In this document: piece by piece, positions 25,101 to 33,137 of the stretch | How positions within the stretch are numbered: the first letter of the stretch is position 1 | Layout of the letters: the number at the start of each line of letters is the position of its first letter | Source of the DNA: JAUWCL01 sp964599375 | GTDB taxonomy: Bacteria; Krumholzibacteriota; Krumholzibacteriia; Krumholzibacteriales; Krumholzibacteriaceae | NCBI GenBank assembly: GCA_964599375.1 | Contig: CAZREW010000003.1 | Coordinates: 210,538-274,537 of the forward strand | Direction: 5' to 3' | DNA: 64,000 nucleotides | Notes under the pieces: generated by a model | What the model saw: the letters and a program-made list of their open reading frames with translations, nothing else | The model's database searches: none | What the model was told of the DNA's origin: nothing | Made by a program: the position numbers and the translations under genes

Positions 25101-26834
25101 ATGAGCGATTTTGAGAAGCAGGAAATGGATGCGGCCCACACGGCCGACGAAGGCGGCGAGGTCATCAACCGCTGCTGGGAGTACCTCTCGTGCGAGAATG
25201 CCGACTGCCCCGCTTATGGTCAGGATGAATCACCGTGCTGGGAGGTCACCGGCCACAGGTGCGGCGACAGGGTCTTCGCGCGCCTTGAGGAAAAGCTGAT
25301 CCAGTGCTGCTTCAAATGCCCATTCTTCAAGCAGCTCAAGGAGAGGGTAAAAGGGCGCAGATGGGCCGACATCACTCTTCTGGAGACCCTGGAGGATGCT
25401 CTGATAAGGTCCTCGAAGTATTCGACCAAAGTCGAGGGCCTCTATATGGAGGTGATCAGGCGGAGCAAGCTGATGAACCTGCTCGGCGAGGTCAGCAAGA
25501 TCATCGCGAGGCTCGACAAGGAAGAGGACATTATACTGGCCATCCTTACCGTCACGACAGCCCGCGAGGGGTTGGGATTCAACCGTGCCTTCGCTTTCCT
25601 CAGGGGCGAGGAATACAATCTTCTGCGAGGAAAGTACGCCCTGGGGCCTTCATCGCCCGAAGAGGCCGAGTCAATCTGGAAGATCCTGGACAAGGACAGC
25701 GATGCTTCGCTCGAGAAGCTCGTCAGCAAGGGTCAGAAGCTCCATTACCTGCGAAACAGCCCTCTTACAAAGATAACTCGCCGGTACGCGATATCCCTGG
25801 ACGATCCCGAGGGGATGATTGCGAGCGGCATGAACGAGGTCCGGTTCGTGACCGGAAGAGAGCTGAGGTCGGTGGGCGACCGGGAGATAGCTAGCGCTCT
25901 GGGGCTCGAGGACTTCTGTATAATCCCGATCGCTACCATCGAGGATAAGCTCGGCCTGCTGATCGTCGATAACATATTTACGGGCAAGGAGGTCACGGCC
26001 GAAGACGCGCATCTTCTGGAGATGGTTGTAAGTCACGCTACCACATCGCTTCGCGCGGCGCAATTAAAGGAATCTCTAGGCAAGAATGTGGAGAGCCTCA
26101 AGGCCACGTACCGAAAGCTCAAGGCGAACGAGGAGAGGATGCTCAGAGCGGAGAAGCTGGCGATCTCCGGAGAGCTGACCTCGTCGGTCCTTCATGAGAT
26201 CAAGAATCCGCTCGTGGCGATCGGCGGTTTCGCGCGCAATCTCTGGGAGAGCGGAAAACTCGACGTGACCGACCGCGAGAAGGTCCAGATCATCATGAAC
26301 GAGACCGAGAGGCTCGAGGACTATCTCGGGAACCTCCAGTCGAGCGTGAGCAGGCTGAAGGTCGAGGACAGCGATATAAACCAGATCGTCGAGGATGTCT
26401 GCCAGCTGATGCGTAACGAGTTCTCGGAGCGTAACATCGAGCTTCTCAAGAGCCTTGCGCCAGGGCTACCCGGCTGCCGTATCGATCAGGTCAAGATCCA
26501 TGAGGCTTTTCTGAATATTCTGACAAACGCCTCGGAGGCGATCGGTAAAGACGGCCGCGTATGGGTGAAGACATGGACGGACGAAGGCGAGGGGCTGCTC
26601 CACATCGAGATAAAGGATAGCGGCGGTGGGATTCCCAAGGACAAGATCTCGAGGATCTTCACCCCGTTCTATACCACTAAGGAAGCCGGATCGGGCCTCG
26701 GCCTGGCCTTTGTACATAGGATCGTGCGCGATCACGGTGGAAACATATCGGTCACCAGCACGAGGGGAAAAGGATCGACATTCACAATCACGCTGCCCGC
26801 CTATCCCCTGGAAGAGCCTGTCCAGCCCTCCTGA
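25101..26834 (+). CDS. Soluble sensor histidine kinase with N-terminal Cys-rich domain and GAF domain
   Basis: Order of parts: a Cys-rich N-terminal module (CWEYLSCENADCPAYG, CWEVTGHRC, CCFKCPFF; about residues 23-75), a linker, a GAF domain (about 125-320), a short coiled coil, HisKA with the phospho-acceptor His365 in VLHEIKNP, and HATPase_c with N-box (LNILTNASEA), G1 (DSGGGIP), F-box (FTPFYTTK) and G2 (GSGLGLAFV). No membrane segment is visible, so it senses a cytoplasmic signal; the clustered cysteines could bind metal or sense redox. No response regulator gene lies nearby, so it is an orphan kinase here. The start at 25101 gives MSDFEK; the upstream extension is GC-rich non-coding in character. 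Confidence 0.88.
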   Translation: MSDFEKQEMDAAHTADEGGEVINRCWEYLSCENADCPAYGQDESPCWEVTGHRCGDRVFARLEEKLIQCCFKCPFFKQLKERVKGRRWADITLLETLEDALIRSSKYSTKVEGLYMEVIRRSKLMNLLGEVSKIIARLDKEEDIILAILTVTTAREGLGFNRAFAFLRGEEYNLLRGKYALGPSSPEEAESIWKILDKDSDASLEKLVSKGQKLHYLRNSPLTKITRRYAISLDDPEGMIASGMNEVRFVTGRELRSVGDREIASALGLEDFCIIPIATIEDKLGLLIVDNIFTGKEVTAEDAHLLEMVVSHATTSLRAAQLKESLGKNVESLKATYRKLKANEERMLRAEKLAISGELTSSVLHEIKNPLVAIGGFARNLWESGKLDVTDREKVQIIMNETERLEDYLGNLQSSVSRLKVEDSDINQIVEDVCQLMRNEFSERNIELLKSLAPGLPGCRIDQVKIHEAFLNILTNASEAIGKDGRVWVKTWTDEGEGLLHIEIKDSGGGIPKDKISRIFTPFYTTKEAGSGLGLAFVHRIVRDHGGNISVTSTRGKGSTFTITLPAYPLEEPVQPS

Positions 26835-26841
26835 ACCCGTA

Positions 26842-26870
26842 TTGACAAATCAGCTTCCATCGGATAACCT
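26842..26870 (+). promoter_or_regulatory. Predicted sigma-70 promoter for the B12/mutase operon
   Basis: TTGACA (26842-26847), a 17-base spacer, TAACCT (26865-26870). The adenosyltransferase gene starts about 50 bases after the expected transcription start. The leader is too short for a cobalamin riboswitch. Confidence 0.6.
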
Positions 26871-26926
26871 CTTTGTCCTACCGGCGATATGCCGTAGGTA
26901 TGCCGGGCATTAGAGGGAAGGTCCTG

Positions 26927-27451
26927 ATGAGCGATGGAGAGGGAATTGTCATGCTGTTTACCGGGGACGGTAAGGGCAAGACAACAGCGGCGGTCGGCGC
27001 AGCTGTAAGGGCCGCTGGCCACGGCGCATCGGTGCTTATCATCCAGTTTATGAAGGGCAGGCTTTACGGGGAGCTCGTCGCCCTCGAGAAGATCGATAAT
27101 ATCACAGTGGAGCAGCACGGAAGGGACGAATTCGTCGACCCGAAGGATCCCGCCGAGATCGATATAGAGCTCGCCCGAAAGGGATGGGCCAGGGTACTGG
27201 AGGCGGCTTCCTCCGACCCGCCGTCGCTGCTCGTACTCGACGAGATAAACATCGCCGTCTCGTTCGGGCTCATCTCCCTGGAGTCGGTCCTGGATTTCGT
27301 CAGGAACCGACCCGAAGGGATGGACCTGATCCTGACGGGAAGGTACGCGGCGGCTAAACTGATCGAGATCGCCGATACCGTCACCGAGATGAAGGAGATC
27401 AAGCACCATTATAATGCGGGCGTGCAGATGAGGAAGGGGATAGAGTACTGA
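26927..27451 (+). CDS. cobO: Cob(I)alamin / cob(I)yrinic acid a,c-diamide adenosyltransferase (CobA/BtuR type)
   Basis: Transfers the adenosyl group of ATP to reduced corrinoid to make adenosylcobalamin, the cofactor of the mutases encoded just downstream. It has the family P-loop FTGDGKGKTTAAVG (about residues 10-23), then VLIIQFMKG, LLVLDEINIAV and a C-terminal EIKHHYNAGVQMRKGIEY. The full length is 174 residues. The ATG at 26927 is chosen because of the P-loop position and an AAGG/GAGGG site upstream. It is three bases ahead of meaB, so cofactor synthesis and cofactor loading are co-expressed. Confidence 0.93.
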   Translation: MSDGEGIVMLFTGDGKGKTTAAVGAAVRAAGHGASVLIIQFMKGRLYGELVALEKIDNITVEQHGRDEFVDPKDPAEIDIELARKGWARVLEAASSDPPSLLVLDEINIAVSFGLISLESVLDFVRNRPEGMDLILTGRYAAAKLIEIADTVTEMKEIKHHYNAGVQMRKGIEY

Positions 27452-27453
27452 CG

Positions 27454-28419
27454 ATGGGAGAGCGTCCCGGCATCGAGAAGTTGCTTGAACTCTTCGCCGA
27501 GGGTAAGGTCGCCGCGGCCGCGCGCCTGATCACGATCCTCGAGGACGGAGGCGATGACGCGGAAAAGGTGCTCGACAGTATCTTTCACAGGACCGGCAAT
27601 GCCTACAGGATAGGCTTCACCGGGCCTCCGGGAGCGGGAAAGAGCTCGCTGATCAACAAGCTGACGGGAAAGTTCCGCGGCAGGGGGCACAGGATCGGCA
27701 TAATCGCCATAGACCCGACAAGCCCTTTCACCGGTGGGGCGCTGTTGGGCGACAGGATAAGGATGCAGGCCCATTCTGAGGACCCAGAGGTATTCGTGCG
27801 CTCGCTTGCCAGCAGGGGAAGTCTCGGCGGCATCTCGAACTGCACGGACGAGGTCGTCGATCTGATGGACGCGTTCGGTAAGGATCTCGTCCTGATCGAA
27901 ACGGTCGGGGTCGGGCAGTCCGAGCTCGAGATCTCCGAGAAGGCGCACACCGTGGTAGTCGTGCTGGTCCCCGAGTCGGGCGACGGCATCCAGGCCATGA
28001 AAGCGGGCCTGATGGAGATCGGCGATATCTTCGTCATGAACAAGGCGGACCACGAGGATGCAGAGAGCGCCGCAATGGAGATACAGGACACGCTGAGACT
28101 GAAGGACATCCCCGAAGGGGCCTGGGAACCTAGAGTCGTGCTGGCCTCCGCCCGCGAGGATACGGGAATCGACGAGATCGTCGATGTGATCGAGGATCAC
28201 CGCCGATATCTCGAAGCCGGCGGGCATTTCGCGAGCATGAGGAAGAAGATACTCCGCTCGAGGGTCCGCAACGCGCTGATGGACCGGATGGAGCGGCGTC
28301 TGCGCGGAAGCGCCAGGGTCAGGGAACTGCTCGAAAAGAGGATGGAATCGGTATACAGGGGCGAGATATCCCCCTACAGGTTGGTCAGGGAACTCGAGGA
28401 ACTCGTCAGCATACAGTGA
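27454..28419 (+). CDS. meaB: MeaB/ArgK-type GTPase, acyl-CoA mutase chaperone
   Basis: A G3E-family GTPase that protects and reloads B12-dependent acyl-CoA mutases with adenosylcobalamin. Motifs: Walker A GPPGAGKSS (about residue 56), the DPTSPFTGGALLGDRIRM switch region, ETVGVGQSE, and NKAD for guanine specificity. At 321 residues it is typical. It sits between the adenosyltransferase (3 bases upstream) and the mutase large subunit (30 bases downstream). It probably serves that mutase, and perhaps also the second mutase large subunit on the opposite strand. Confidence 0.95.
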   Translation: MGERPGIEKLLELFAEGKVAAAARLITILEDGGDDAEKVLDSIFHRTGNAYRIGFTGPPGAGKSSLINKLTGKFRGRGHRIGIIAIDPTSPFTGGALLGDRIRMQAHSEDPEVFVRSLASRGSLGGISNCTDEVVDLMDAFGKDLVLIETVGVGQSELEISEKAHTVVVVLVPESGDGIQAMKAGLMEIGDIFVMNKADHEDAESAAMEIQDTLRLKDIPEGAWEPRVVLASAREDTGIDEIVDVIEDHRRYLEAGGHFASMRKKILRSRVRNALMDRMERRLRGSARVRELLEKRMESVYRGEISPYRLVRELEELVSIQ

Positions 28420-28449
28420 ATACAGTGACCGGCGGGAGAAGAAGATAAG

Positions 28450-30105
28450 ATGGACAGAAAAAGATTCGACGACGAGAAAAAGAGATACCTCGAGACACTT
28501 GCCGGATGCGCATGCCAGGACATCGAGTTTACGACCGTCTCGGGCGAGGATGTCGGGGAACTGTACACGCCGGACGAGATCGAGGGATTCGACTACAACG
28601 AACAGCTCGGTTTCCCCGGGCGGTATCCTTACACGAGGGGAGTGTACCCGAACATGTACCGAGGCCGGCTCTGGACCCAGAGACAATTCGCAGGGTTCGG
28701 CACCGCAAAGGATACGAACGGCAGGTATCACTACCTTCTAGACCACGGGCAGACTGGGCTCTCTGTCGCCTTCGACATGCCGACGATCATGGGATACGAC
28801 TCCGATCACAAGCGCTCTGATGGGGAAGTCGGCAGATGCGGTGTGGCGATAGATTCGCTCAAGGACATGGAGATCCTCTTCGACGGAATAGACCTCGGAG
28901 CGATAACTACATCGATGACGATAAACGCTCCAGCGTCGATACTGCTCGCTTTCTATCTCTGCGCCGGGGAGAAGAAGGGGACGGCCTTCGAGAAGATGGG
29001 GGGGACGATCCAGAATGATATCCTCAAGGAGTACATAGCCCAGAAATCGTGGATATTCCCGCCCGAGGAATCGATGAGGATAATCACCGATATCCTGACC
29101 TTCTGTTCCGATCATGTCCCGCGGTGGAACACGATATCTATCAGCGGGTACCATATCCGTGAAGCCGGTTCAACGGCGATACAGGAACTTGCGTTCACGC
29201 TGGCAGACGGTTTCGCATACGTAGAGGCCGGTATCGCCGCGGGTCTAGACGTGGACACGTTCGCGCCAAGGTTATCATTCTTCTTCAACGCACACCTCGA
29301 TTTCTTCGAGGAGATCGTCAAGTACCGCGCGGCCAGGCGTATCTGGGCGAAGCGCATGAAGGAAAAGTACGGAGCGAAGGATCCGAGGTCGCTGCTGCTG
29401 AGGTTCCATACTCAGACGGCCGGGTGCACTCTAACCGCTCAGCAGCCGGAGAACAATATTGTGCGGACGGCCTTTCAGGGGATGTCCGCGGTGCTGGGCG
29501 GGACGCAGTCGCTGCACACCAACTCAATGGACGAGACTCTCGCGCTGCCTTCCGAGAAAGCTGTGAGGATAGCGCTGCGCACTCAGCAGATCATTGCTCA
29601 CGAGACTGGCGTCATAAACACGATCGACCCTCTTGCCGGGAGCTATTTCATCGAGGCGAGGACGGACGAGATGGAGGCCGCCGCGGAGGGCTATTTCAAG
29701 AAGATCGACGAGCTGGGCGGAGTAGTCAAGGCGATCGACAGGGGATTCTTCCAGAGGGAGATCCAGAAGTCCGCGTACGAGTACCAGAAAGCGGTAGAAG
29801 CGGACCGTAAGATCATCGTCGGCGTCAACCGGTTCGGGCTGGAGAACGAGGAGATAGATATACCGCTTCTGAGGATAGATGAAGAAGTGGAGAGGCAGCA
29901 GAAGAAGGCTGTGCAGCAGGTGCGGGCCGGAAGGGACAACGACAAGGTTTCCAGGGAGCTGGAGCGCCTGAAAGCGGCCGCTGAGAGTACTGAGAACCTC
30001 ATACCGGTCATCATCGACTGCGCGCGCTGCTACTGCACCGAAGGAGAGATCATCGAGATGCTGAAAGGCGTCTTCGGCGAATACAAGGAGCCGCTTTTCA
30101 TATGA
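28450..30105 (+). CDS. B12-dependent acyl-CoA mutase large subunit, isobutyryl-CoA-mutase-like
   Basis: The TIM-barrel catalytic subunit of a two-subunit mutase (551 residues; no B12-binding domain attached). It has the family signatures GLSVAFDMPT, GTIQNDILKEY, NTISISGYHIREAG (active-site His), APRLSFFFNAH and GGTQSLHTNS. In methylmalonyl-CoA mutase the substrate carboxylate is held by Tyr89 and Arg207 (P. shermanii numbers); isobutyryl-CoA mutase has Phe80 and Gln198. This protein has Phe80 (RQFAGF) and Gln198 (EYIAQK), so isobutyryl/n-butyryl-CoA or a similar uncharged acyl-CoA is the likely substrate. It is followed after 30 bases by its probable B12 subunit. GGAG-rich DNA precedes the ATG. 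Confidence 0.9.
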   Translation: MDRKRFDDEKKRYLETLAGCACQDIEFTTVSGEDVGELYTPDEIEGFDYNEQLGFPGRYPYTRGVYPNMYRGRLWTQRQFAGFGTAKDTNGRYHYLLDHGQTGLSVAFDMPTIMGYDSDHKRSDGEVGRCGVAIDSLKDMEILFDGIDLGAITTSMTINAPASILLAFYLCAGEKKGTAFEKMGGTIQNDILKEYIAQKSWIFPPEESMRIITDILTFCSDHVPRWNTISISGYHIREAGSTAIQELAFTLADGFAYVEAGIAAGLDVDTFAPRLSFFFNAHLDFFEEIVKYRAARRIWAKRMKEKYGAKDPRSLLLRFHTQTAGCTLTAQQPENNIVRTAFQGMSAVLGGTQSLHTNSMDETLALPSEKAVRIALRTQQIIAHETGVINTIDPLAGSYFIEARTDEMEAAAEGYFKKIDELGGVVKAIDRGFFQREIQKSAYEYQKAVEADRKIIVGVNRFGLENEEIDIPLLRIDEEVERQQKKAVQQVRAGRDNDKVSRELERLKAAAESTENLIPVIIDCARCYCTEGEIIEMLKGVFGEYKEPLFI

Positions 30106-30135
30106 CGGGCTCGCTGCCCGGAGGAGGATCGCGAG

Positions 30136-30534
30136 ATGGCGAGAAAAGTCAGGGTGCTTGTTGCTAAACCCGGACTGGACGGGCACGACAGGGGGGCGAA
30201 GGTCGTAGCGAACGCTCTCAAGGACGCGGGCATGGAGATAATCTATACGGGGCTGCACCAGACGCCCGAGATGATAGCCGAATCCGCGGTCCAGGAGGAC
30301 GTCGATGTCGTCGGCCTCAGCATCCTGTCCGGAGCGCACATGACGATGTTTCCCAGGGTCATGGAACTGATAAAGGAGAAGGGGGCTGATCACATAGTCG
30401 TATTCGGGGGCGGGATAATACCGGCCGAGGATGTCAAGAAGCTCGAGCAGCTCGGTGTCGCGAGGATATTCGGGCCCGGTACGGATACCGGTGATATCGT
30501 GAAGTTCATCAGAGAGAGATTTCCGGAAGAGTAA
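30136..30534 (+). CDS. Cobalamin-binding small subunit of acyl-CoA mutase
   Basis: A 132-residue flavodoxin-like B12-binding domain with DxHxxG as DGHDRG (Asp15, His17, Gly20), then GLHQTPEMIAESAVQEDVDVVGLS, the SGAHM segment and the VFGGGIIP and GPGT motifs. The histidine replaces the dimethylbenzimidazole ligand of cobalt in this family. It follows the isobutyryl-type large subunit by 30 bases, with GGAGGA before the ATG, and is the only B12-binding domain in the window. Two different large subunits may therefore depend on it. Confidence 0.93.
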   Translation: MARKVRVLVAKPGLDGHDRGAKVVANALKDAGMEIIYTGLHQTPEMIAESAVQEDVDVVGLSILSGAHMTMFPRVMELIKEKGADHIVVFGGGIIPAEDVKKLEQLGVARIFGPGTDTGDIVKFIRERFPEE

Positions 30535-30566
30535 GCGCCAATGACATCGCAAGGAAGGAGCATTCG

Positions 30567-31748
30567 ATGAGCGAAGTCGTAATCGCCGGAGCGGTGCGGA
30601 CCGCGATAGGAAGATTCCAGGGAGGGCTGTCCTCCCTGAAGGCGACCGATCTCGGGGCCATGGCGGTCGCCGAGGCGGTAAAGAGAGCGGGGATCGAACC
30701 CTCGGAAGTCACCGAGGTCATCATGGGTAACGTGATTGGAGCGGGTCTGGGACAGAATCCTGCCAGGCAGGCGGCTCTCGGCGCAAAGCTCGACTTCGCG
30801 GTCTCTGCTCTGACCGTGAACAAGGTCTGCGGCTCGGGACTCAAGGCGGTCGTGCTCGGCACCCAGGCGCTGAAGCTCGGCGACGAGGAGGTCGTCGTAG
30901 CCGGCGGTATGGAGAGCATGAGCAACGCGCCGTACATACTCAGGGAAGCGAGGACGGGATACAGGCTCGGGGACGGGAAGATCGTCGATACGATGATCTA
31001 CGACGGCCTCTGGGACGCCTATAACGACATCCACATGGGCAACACGGGAGAGATCACTTCCGAGCGCTACGGCGTTCTCCGTGAGGAGATGGACGAGTAC
31101 GCGTACAACAGCCACCGCAAGGCGGCGGAGGCTACGGCGAAAGGGCTGTTCAAGGACGAGATGATGCCTGTGGAGATCCCGCAACGCAGAGGCGATCCCG
31201 TGGTGATGGATACGGACGAGGGTATCCGGGCCGACGCCAGCCCGGAGTCGATGGCCAAGCTCAAGCCTGTCTTCAAGAAGGATGGAGTAATAACGGCTGC
31301 CAATGCCTCGCAGATAAGCGACGGCGGGGCGGCGATGGTCCTGATGACGGACGCGAAAGCGAAGAAGCTCGGGGTAAAGCCGATGGCGAAGGTTACCGGG
31401 TATGCCACGGGAGGGCTCGAGCCGGAACTGGTCATGATGGCCCCGACGGTCGCCGTTCCGAAACTGCTGGCCAGAACGGGGATGAAGCTTGAAGATTTCG
31501 ACCTTATAGAACTGAACGAGGCGTTCGCCGTCCAGCCCTGCGCGGTCATGAAGGATCTGGGCATGGATCCGGCGAAGGTCAACATCCACGGCGGCGCCGT
31601 GGCGCTGGGACATCCGATAGGATGTTCCGGGGCGAGGATCCTCGTGACCCTGCTCTACTCGCTCAGGCAGACGGGCGGCAAGAGGGGCCTGGCGACGCTC
31701 TGTCTCGGCGGCGGGAACGCCGTGGCCTTGAGCGTAGAGATGCTGTAG
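30567..31748 (+). CDS. Acetyl-CoA C-acetyltransferase (thiolase)
   Basis: A 393-residue thiolase. The acylated Cys lies in NKVCGSGLKAV (about residue 89), the substrate-site NEAFAVQ is present, the base His is in GHPIGCSGARI and the second Cys in LCLGGGNA. It forms or cleaves acetoacetyl-CoA or longer 3-ketoacyl-CoA. It follows the mutase small subunit by 32 bases and precedes 3-hydroxyacyl-CoA dehydrogenase by 29, so it belongs to the same operon and probably links butyryl-level acyl-CoA to acetyl-CoA. Chain-length preference cannot be read from the sequence. Confidence 0.94.
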   Translation: MSEVVIAGAVRTAIGRFQGGLSSLKATDLGAMAVAEAVKRAGIEPSEVTEVIMGNVIGAGLGQNPARQAALGAKLDFAVSALTVNKVCGSGLKAVVLGTQALKLGDEEVVVAGGMESMSNAPYILREARTGYRLGDGKIVDTMIYDGLWDAYNDIHMGNTGEITSERYGVLREEMDEYAYNSHRKAAEATAKGLFKDEMMPVEIPQRRGDPVVMDTDEGIRADASPESMAKLKPVFKKDGVITAANASQISDGGAAMVLMTDAKAKKLGVKPMAKVTGYATGGLEPELVMMAPTVAVPKLLARTGMKLEDFDLIELNEAFAVQPCAVMKDLGMDPAKVNIHGGAVALGHPIGCSGARILVTLLYSLRQTGGKRGLATLCLGGGNAVALSVEML

Positions 31749-31777
31749 GTAATAACACCGGGAAGGGAGACGGAACG

Positions 31778-32629
31778 ATGGCAATCGAGAAGATCGCCGT
31801 TATAGGCGCCGGGACGATGGGGAACGGGATCGCGCAGGTATTCGCGCATAACGGATTCTCCGTCACGATGATCGATATCAAGGACGAGTTCGTGCAGATG
31901 GGCGTTGCCGCGATAGACAAGAGCCTCGGAAGACTCGTCAAGAAGGAGAAGATCTCAGAGGACGAAAAGAAAGAGATCCTCGGACGTATCTCGACGTCGA
32001 TCGAGCTGTCGGCGGCGAAAGACGCCGGCCTCGTGATCGAAGCGGTCTTCGAGGATTTCGGCGTCAAGACGAAGATCTTCGGCAAACTCGACGGGATCTG
32101 CGGCCCCGGCGTGATATTCGCCAGCAACACGTCGTCGATATCGATCACGGCGATAGGAGCGAAGACCTCCCGCCCGGAGAAATTCATAGGCATGCACTTC
32201 ATGAATCCCGTGCCGATGATGAAGCTGGTGGAGATAATCCGCGGCCTGGCCACCGACGACGCTACGACGAAGACGATCACGGATTTGAGTGAGAAGCTCG
32301 GCAAGACCCCCATAGAGGTCAACGACTATCCCGGATTTGTCGCCAACAGGATCCTCATGCCGATGATCAACGAAGCCTGCTTCTGCCTGATGGAGGGAGT
32401 GGCTACCACCGAGGCGATAGACGGCGTGATGAGGCTCGGGATGGCACATCCGATGGGGCCGCTGCAACTCGCCGACCTGATCGGTCTCGACATCTGCCTC
32501 AACATACTCAGGGTCCTTCACGATGGTCTCGGGGACCCGAAGTACAGGCCCTGTCCGCTGCTGGTGAAGAAGGTGGAAGCGGGATATCTGGGGCGGAAGG
32601 CGGGAAAGGGATTCTACGACTACGAGTAG
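31778..32629 (+). CDS. 3-hydroxybutyryl-CoA / 3-hydroxyacyl-CoA dehydrogenase
   Basis: An NAD-dependent dehydrogenase of 283 residues. The Rossmann start is KIAVIGAGTMGNGIAQVFA, followed by FASNTSSISI, GMHFMNPVPMMKLVEII (catalytic His) and DYPGFVANRILMPMINEA, with a C-terminal helical domain ending GRKAGKGFYDYE. It is the stand-alone short form, typical of butyryl-CoA pathways rather than FadB-type fusions. The ATG at 31778 begins MAIEKI directly before the Rossmann strand; a longer frame runs back into the thiolase gene and is rejected. It is the last gene of the plus-strand B12/acyl-CoA operon. Confidence 0.94.
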   Translation: MAIEKIAVIGAGTMGNGIAQVFAHNGFSVTMIDIKDEFVQMGVAAIDKSLGRLVKKEKISEDEKKEILGRISTSIELSAAKDAGLVIEAVFEDFGVKTKIFGKLDGICGPGVIFASNTSSISITAIGAKTSRPEKFIGMHFMNPVPMMKLVEIIRGLATDDATTKTITDLSEKLGKTPIEVNDYPGFVANRILMPMINEACFCLMEGVATTEAIDGVMRLGMAHPMGPLQLADLIGLDICLNILRVLHDGLGDPKYRPCPLLVKKVEAGYLGRKAGKGFYDYE

Positions 32630-32654
32630 ATCCAGCATGAATGGTTAAAAAGTA

Positions 32655-32684
32655 AAAGGGCGCTTCCCTGAAGAAGCGCCCTTT
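32655..32684. terminator. Shared terminator hairpin between convergent operons
   Basis: A perfect 12-base-pair stem: AAAGGGCGCTTC (32655-32666) pairs with GAAGCGCCCTTT (32673-32684) around a six-base loop. On the minus strand the stem is followed by a T-rich tract (complement of 32641-32654), so it ends the epimerase operon well. On the plus strand no T-run follows, so it ends the dehydrogenase operon less efficiently. Confidence 0.85.
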
Positions 32685-32709
32685 GTCAATTCATATGTAT
32701 TCGGGAGTA

Positions 32710-33117
32710 TCATCCCTCCTCGATCTCGACAAGCACTCCCATCGTAGACTTCGGGTGCATGAAGGCGGTCAGGTGTCCCTCTGCTCCGGTCCGCGGTTCC
32801 CTGTCTATCAACTGGACGCCTTCTTTATCGAGCTCCCTCATCACCCGCCTGATGTCTTCGACCTCGAAGCTTAGATGGTGGATGCCTGCCCCGCGCTTTT
32901 CGACGAACTTTGTGATATTGCTTTCCGGCGTCATCCCCTCGAGGAGCTCTATCTTGGTGTTGCCTGTCTCGAGGAAGGCGACCTTCAGGCCGCGATCGGG
33001 CATCTCCTTTTCAGCCGTAAGCGTGAAACCGAGAACCTCGCTGTAGAGTCTCTTTGCTTCCTCGAGATCTGTGACGGCTATACCTATATGGCCGAGTTTT
33101 CCGAGCCTGTCGGGCAT
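32710..33117 (-). CDS. mce: Methylmalonyl-CoA epimerase
   Basis: A VOC-superfamily enzyme that interconverts (S)- and (R)-methylmalonyl-CoA. Two beta-alpha-beta-beta-beta modules are visible, with metal ligands expected in LGHIGIAV, GIHHLSFEV and the final LVEIEE. Length is 135 residues. The ATG at 33117 is preferred, with GGAGG five bases upstream and the normal N-terminus; a GTG at 33141 overlaps the mutase stop and is a possible alternative. It is the third gene of the carboxylase-mutase-epimerase operon, which makes a propionyl-CoA to succinyl-CoA path. Confidence 0.93.
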   Translation of the reverse strand: MPDRLGKLGHIGIAVTDLEEAKRLYSEVLGFTLTAEKEMPDRGLKVAFLETGNTKIELLEGMTPESNITKFVEKRGAGIHHLSFEVEDIRRVMRELDKEGVQLIDREPRTGAEGHLTAFMHPKSTMGVLVEIEEG

Positions 33118-33137
33118 CTGTCCCTCCATTTCCGTCA

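Noticed and set aside
26835..26926. Possible cobalamin riboswitch before the adenosyltransferase gene
   Set aside because: The gap is only 92 bases, including the promoter, too short for the roughly 200-base element, and no B12-box-like sequence is seen.
27409..28731. Long open frame of 440 codons on the minus strand
   Set aside because: It is antisense to meaB and the mutase gene. Its composition is that of a mirror frame (many Arg, Pro, His) and it has no recognisable domain.
30390..31784. Long open frame of 464 codons on the minus strand over thiolase
   Set aside because: It is a shadow of the thiolase coding pattern with no family resemblance.
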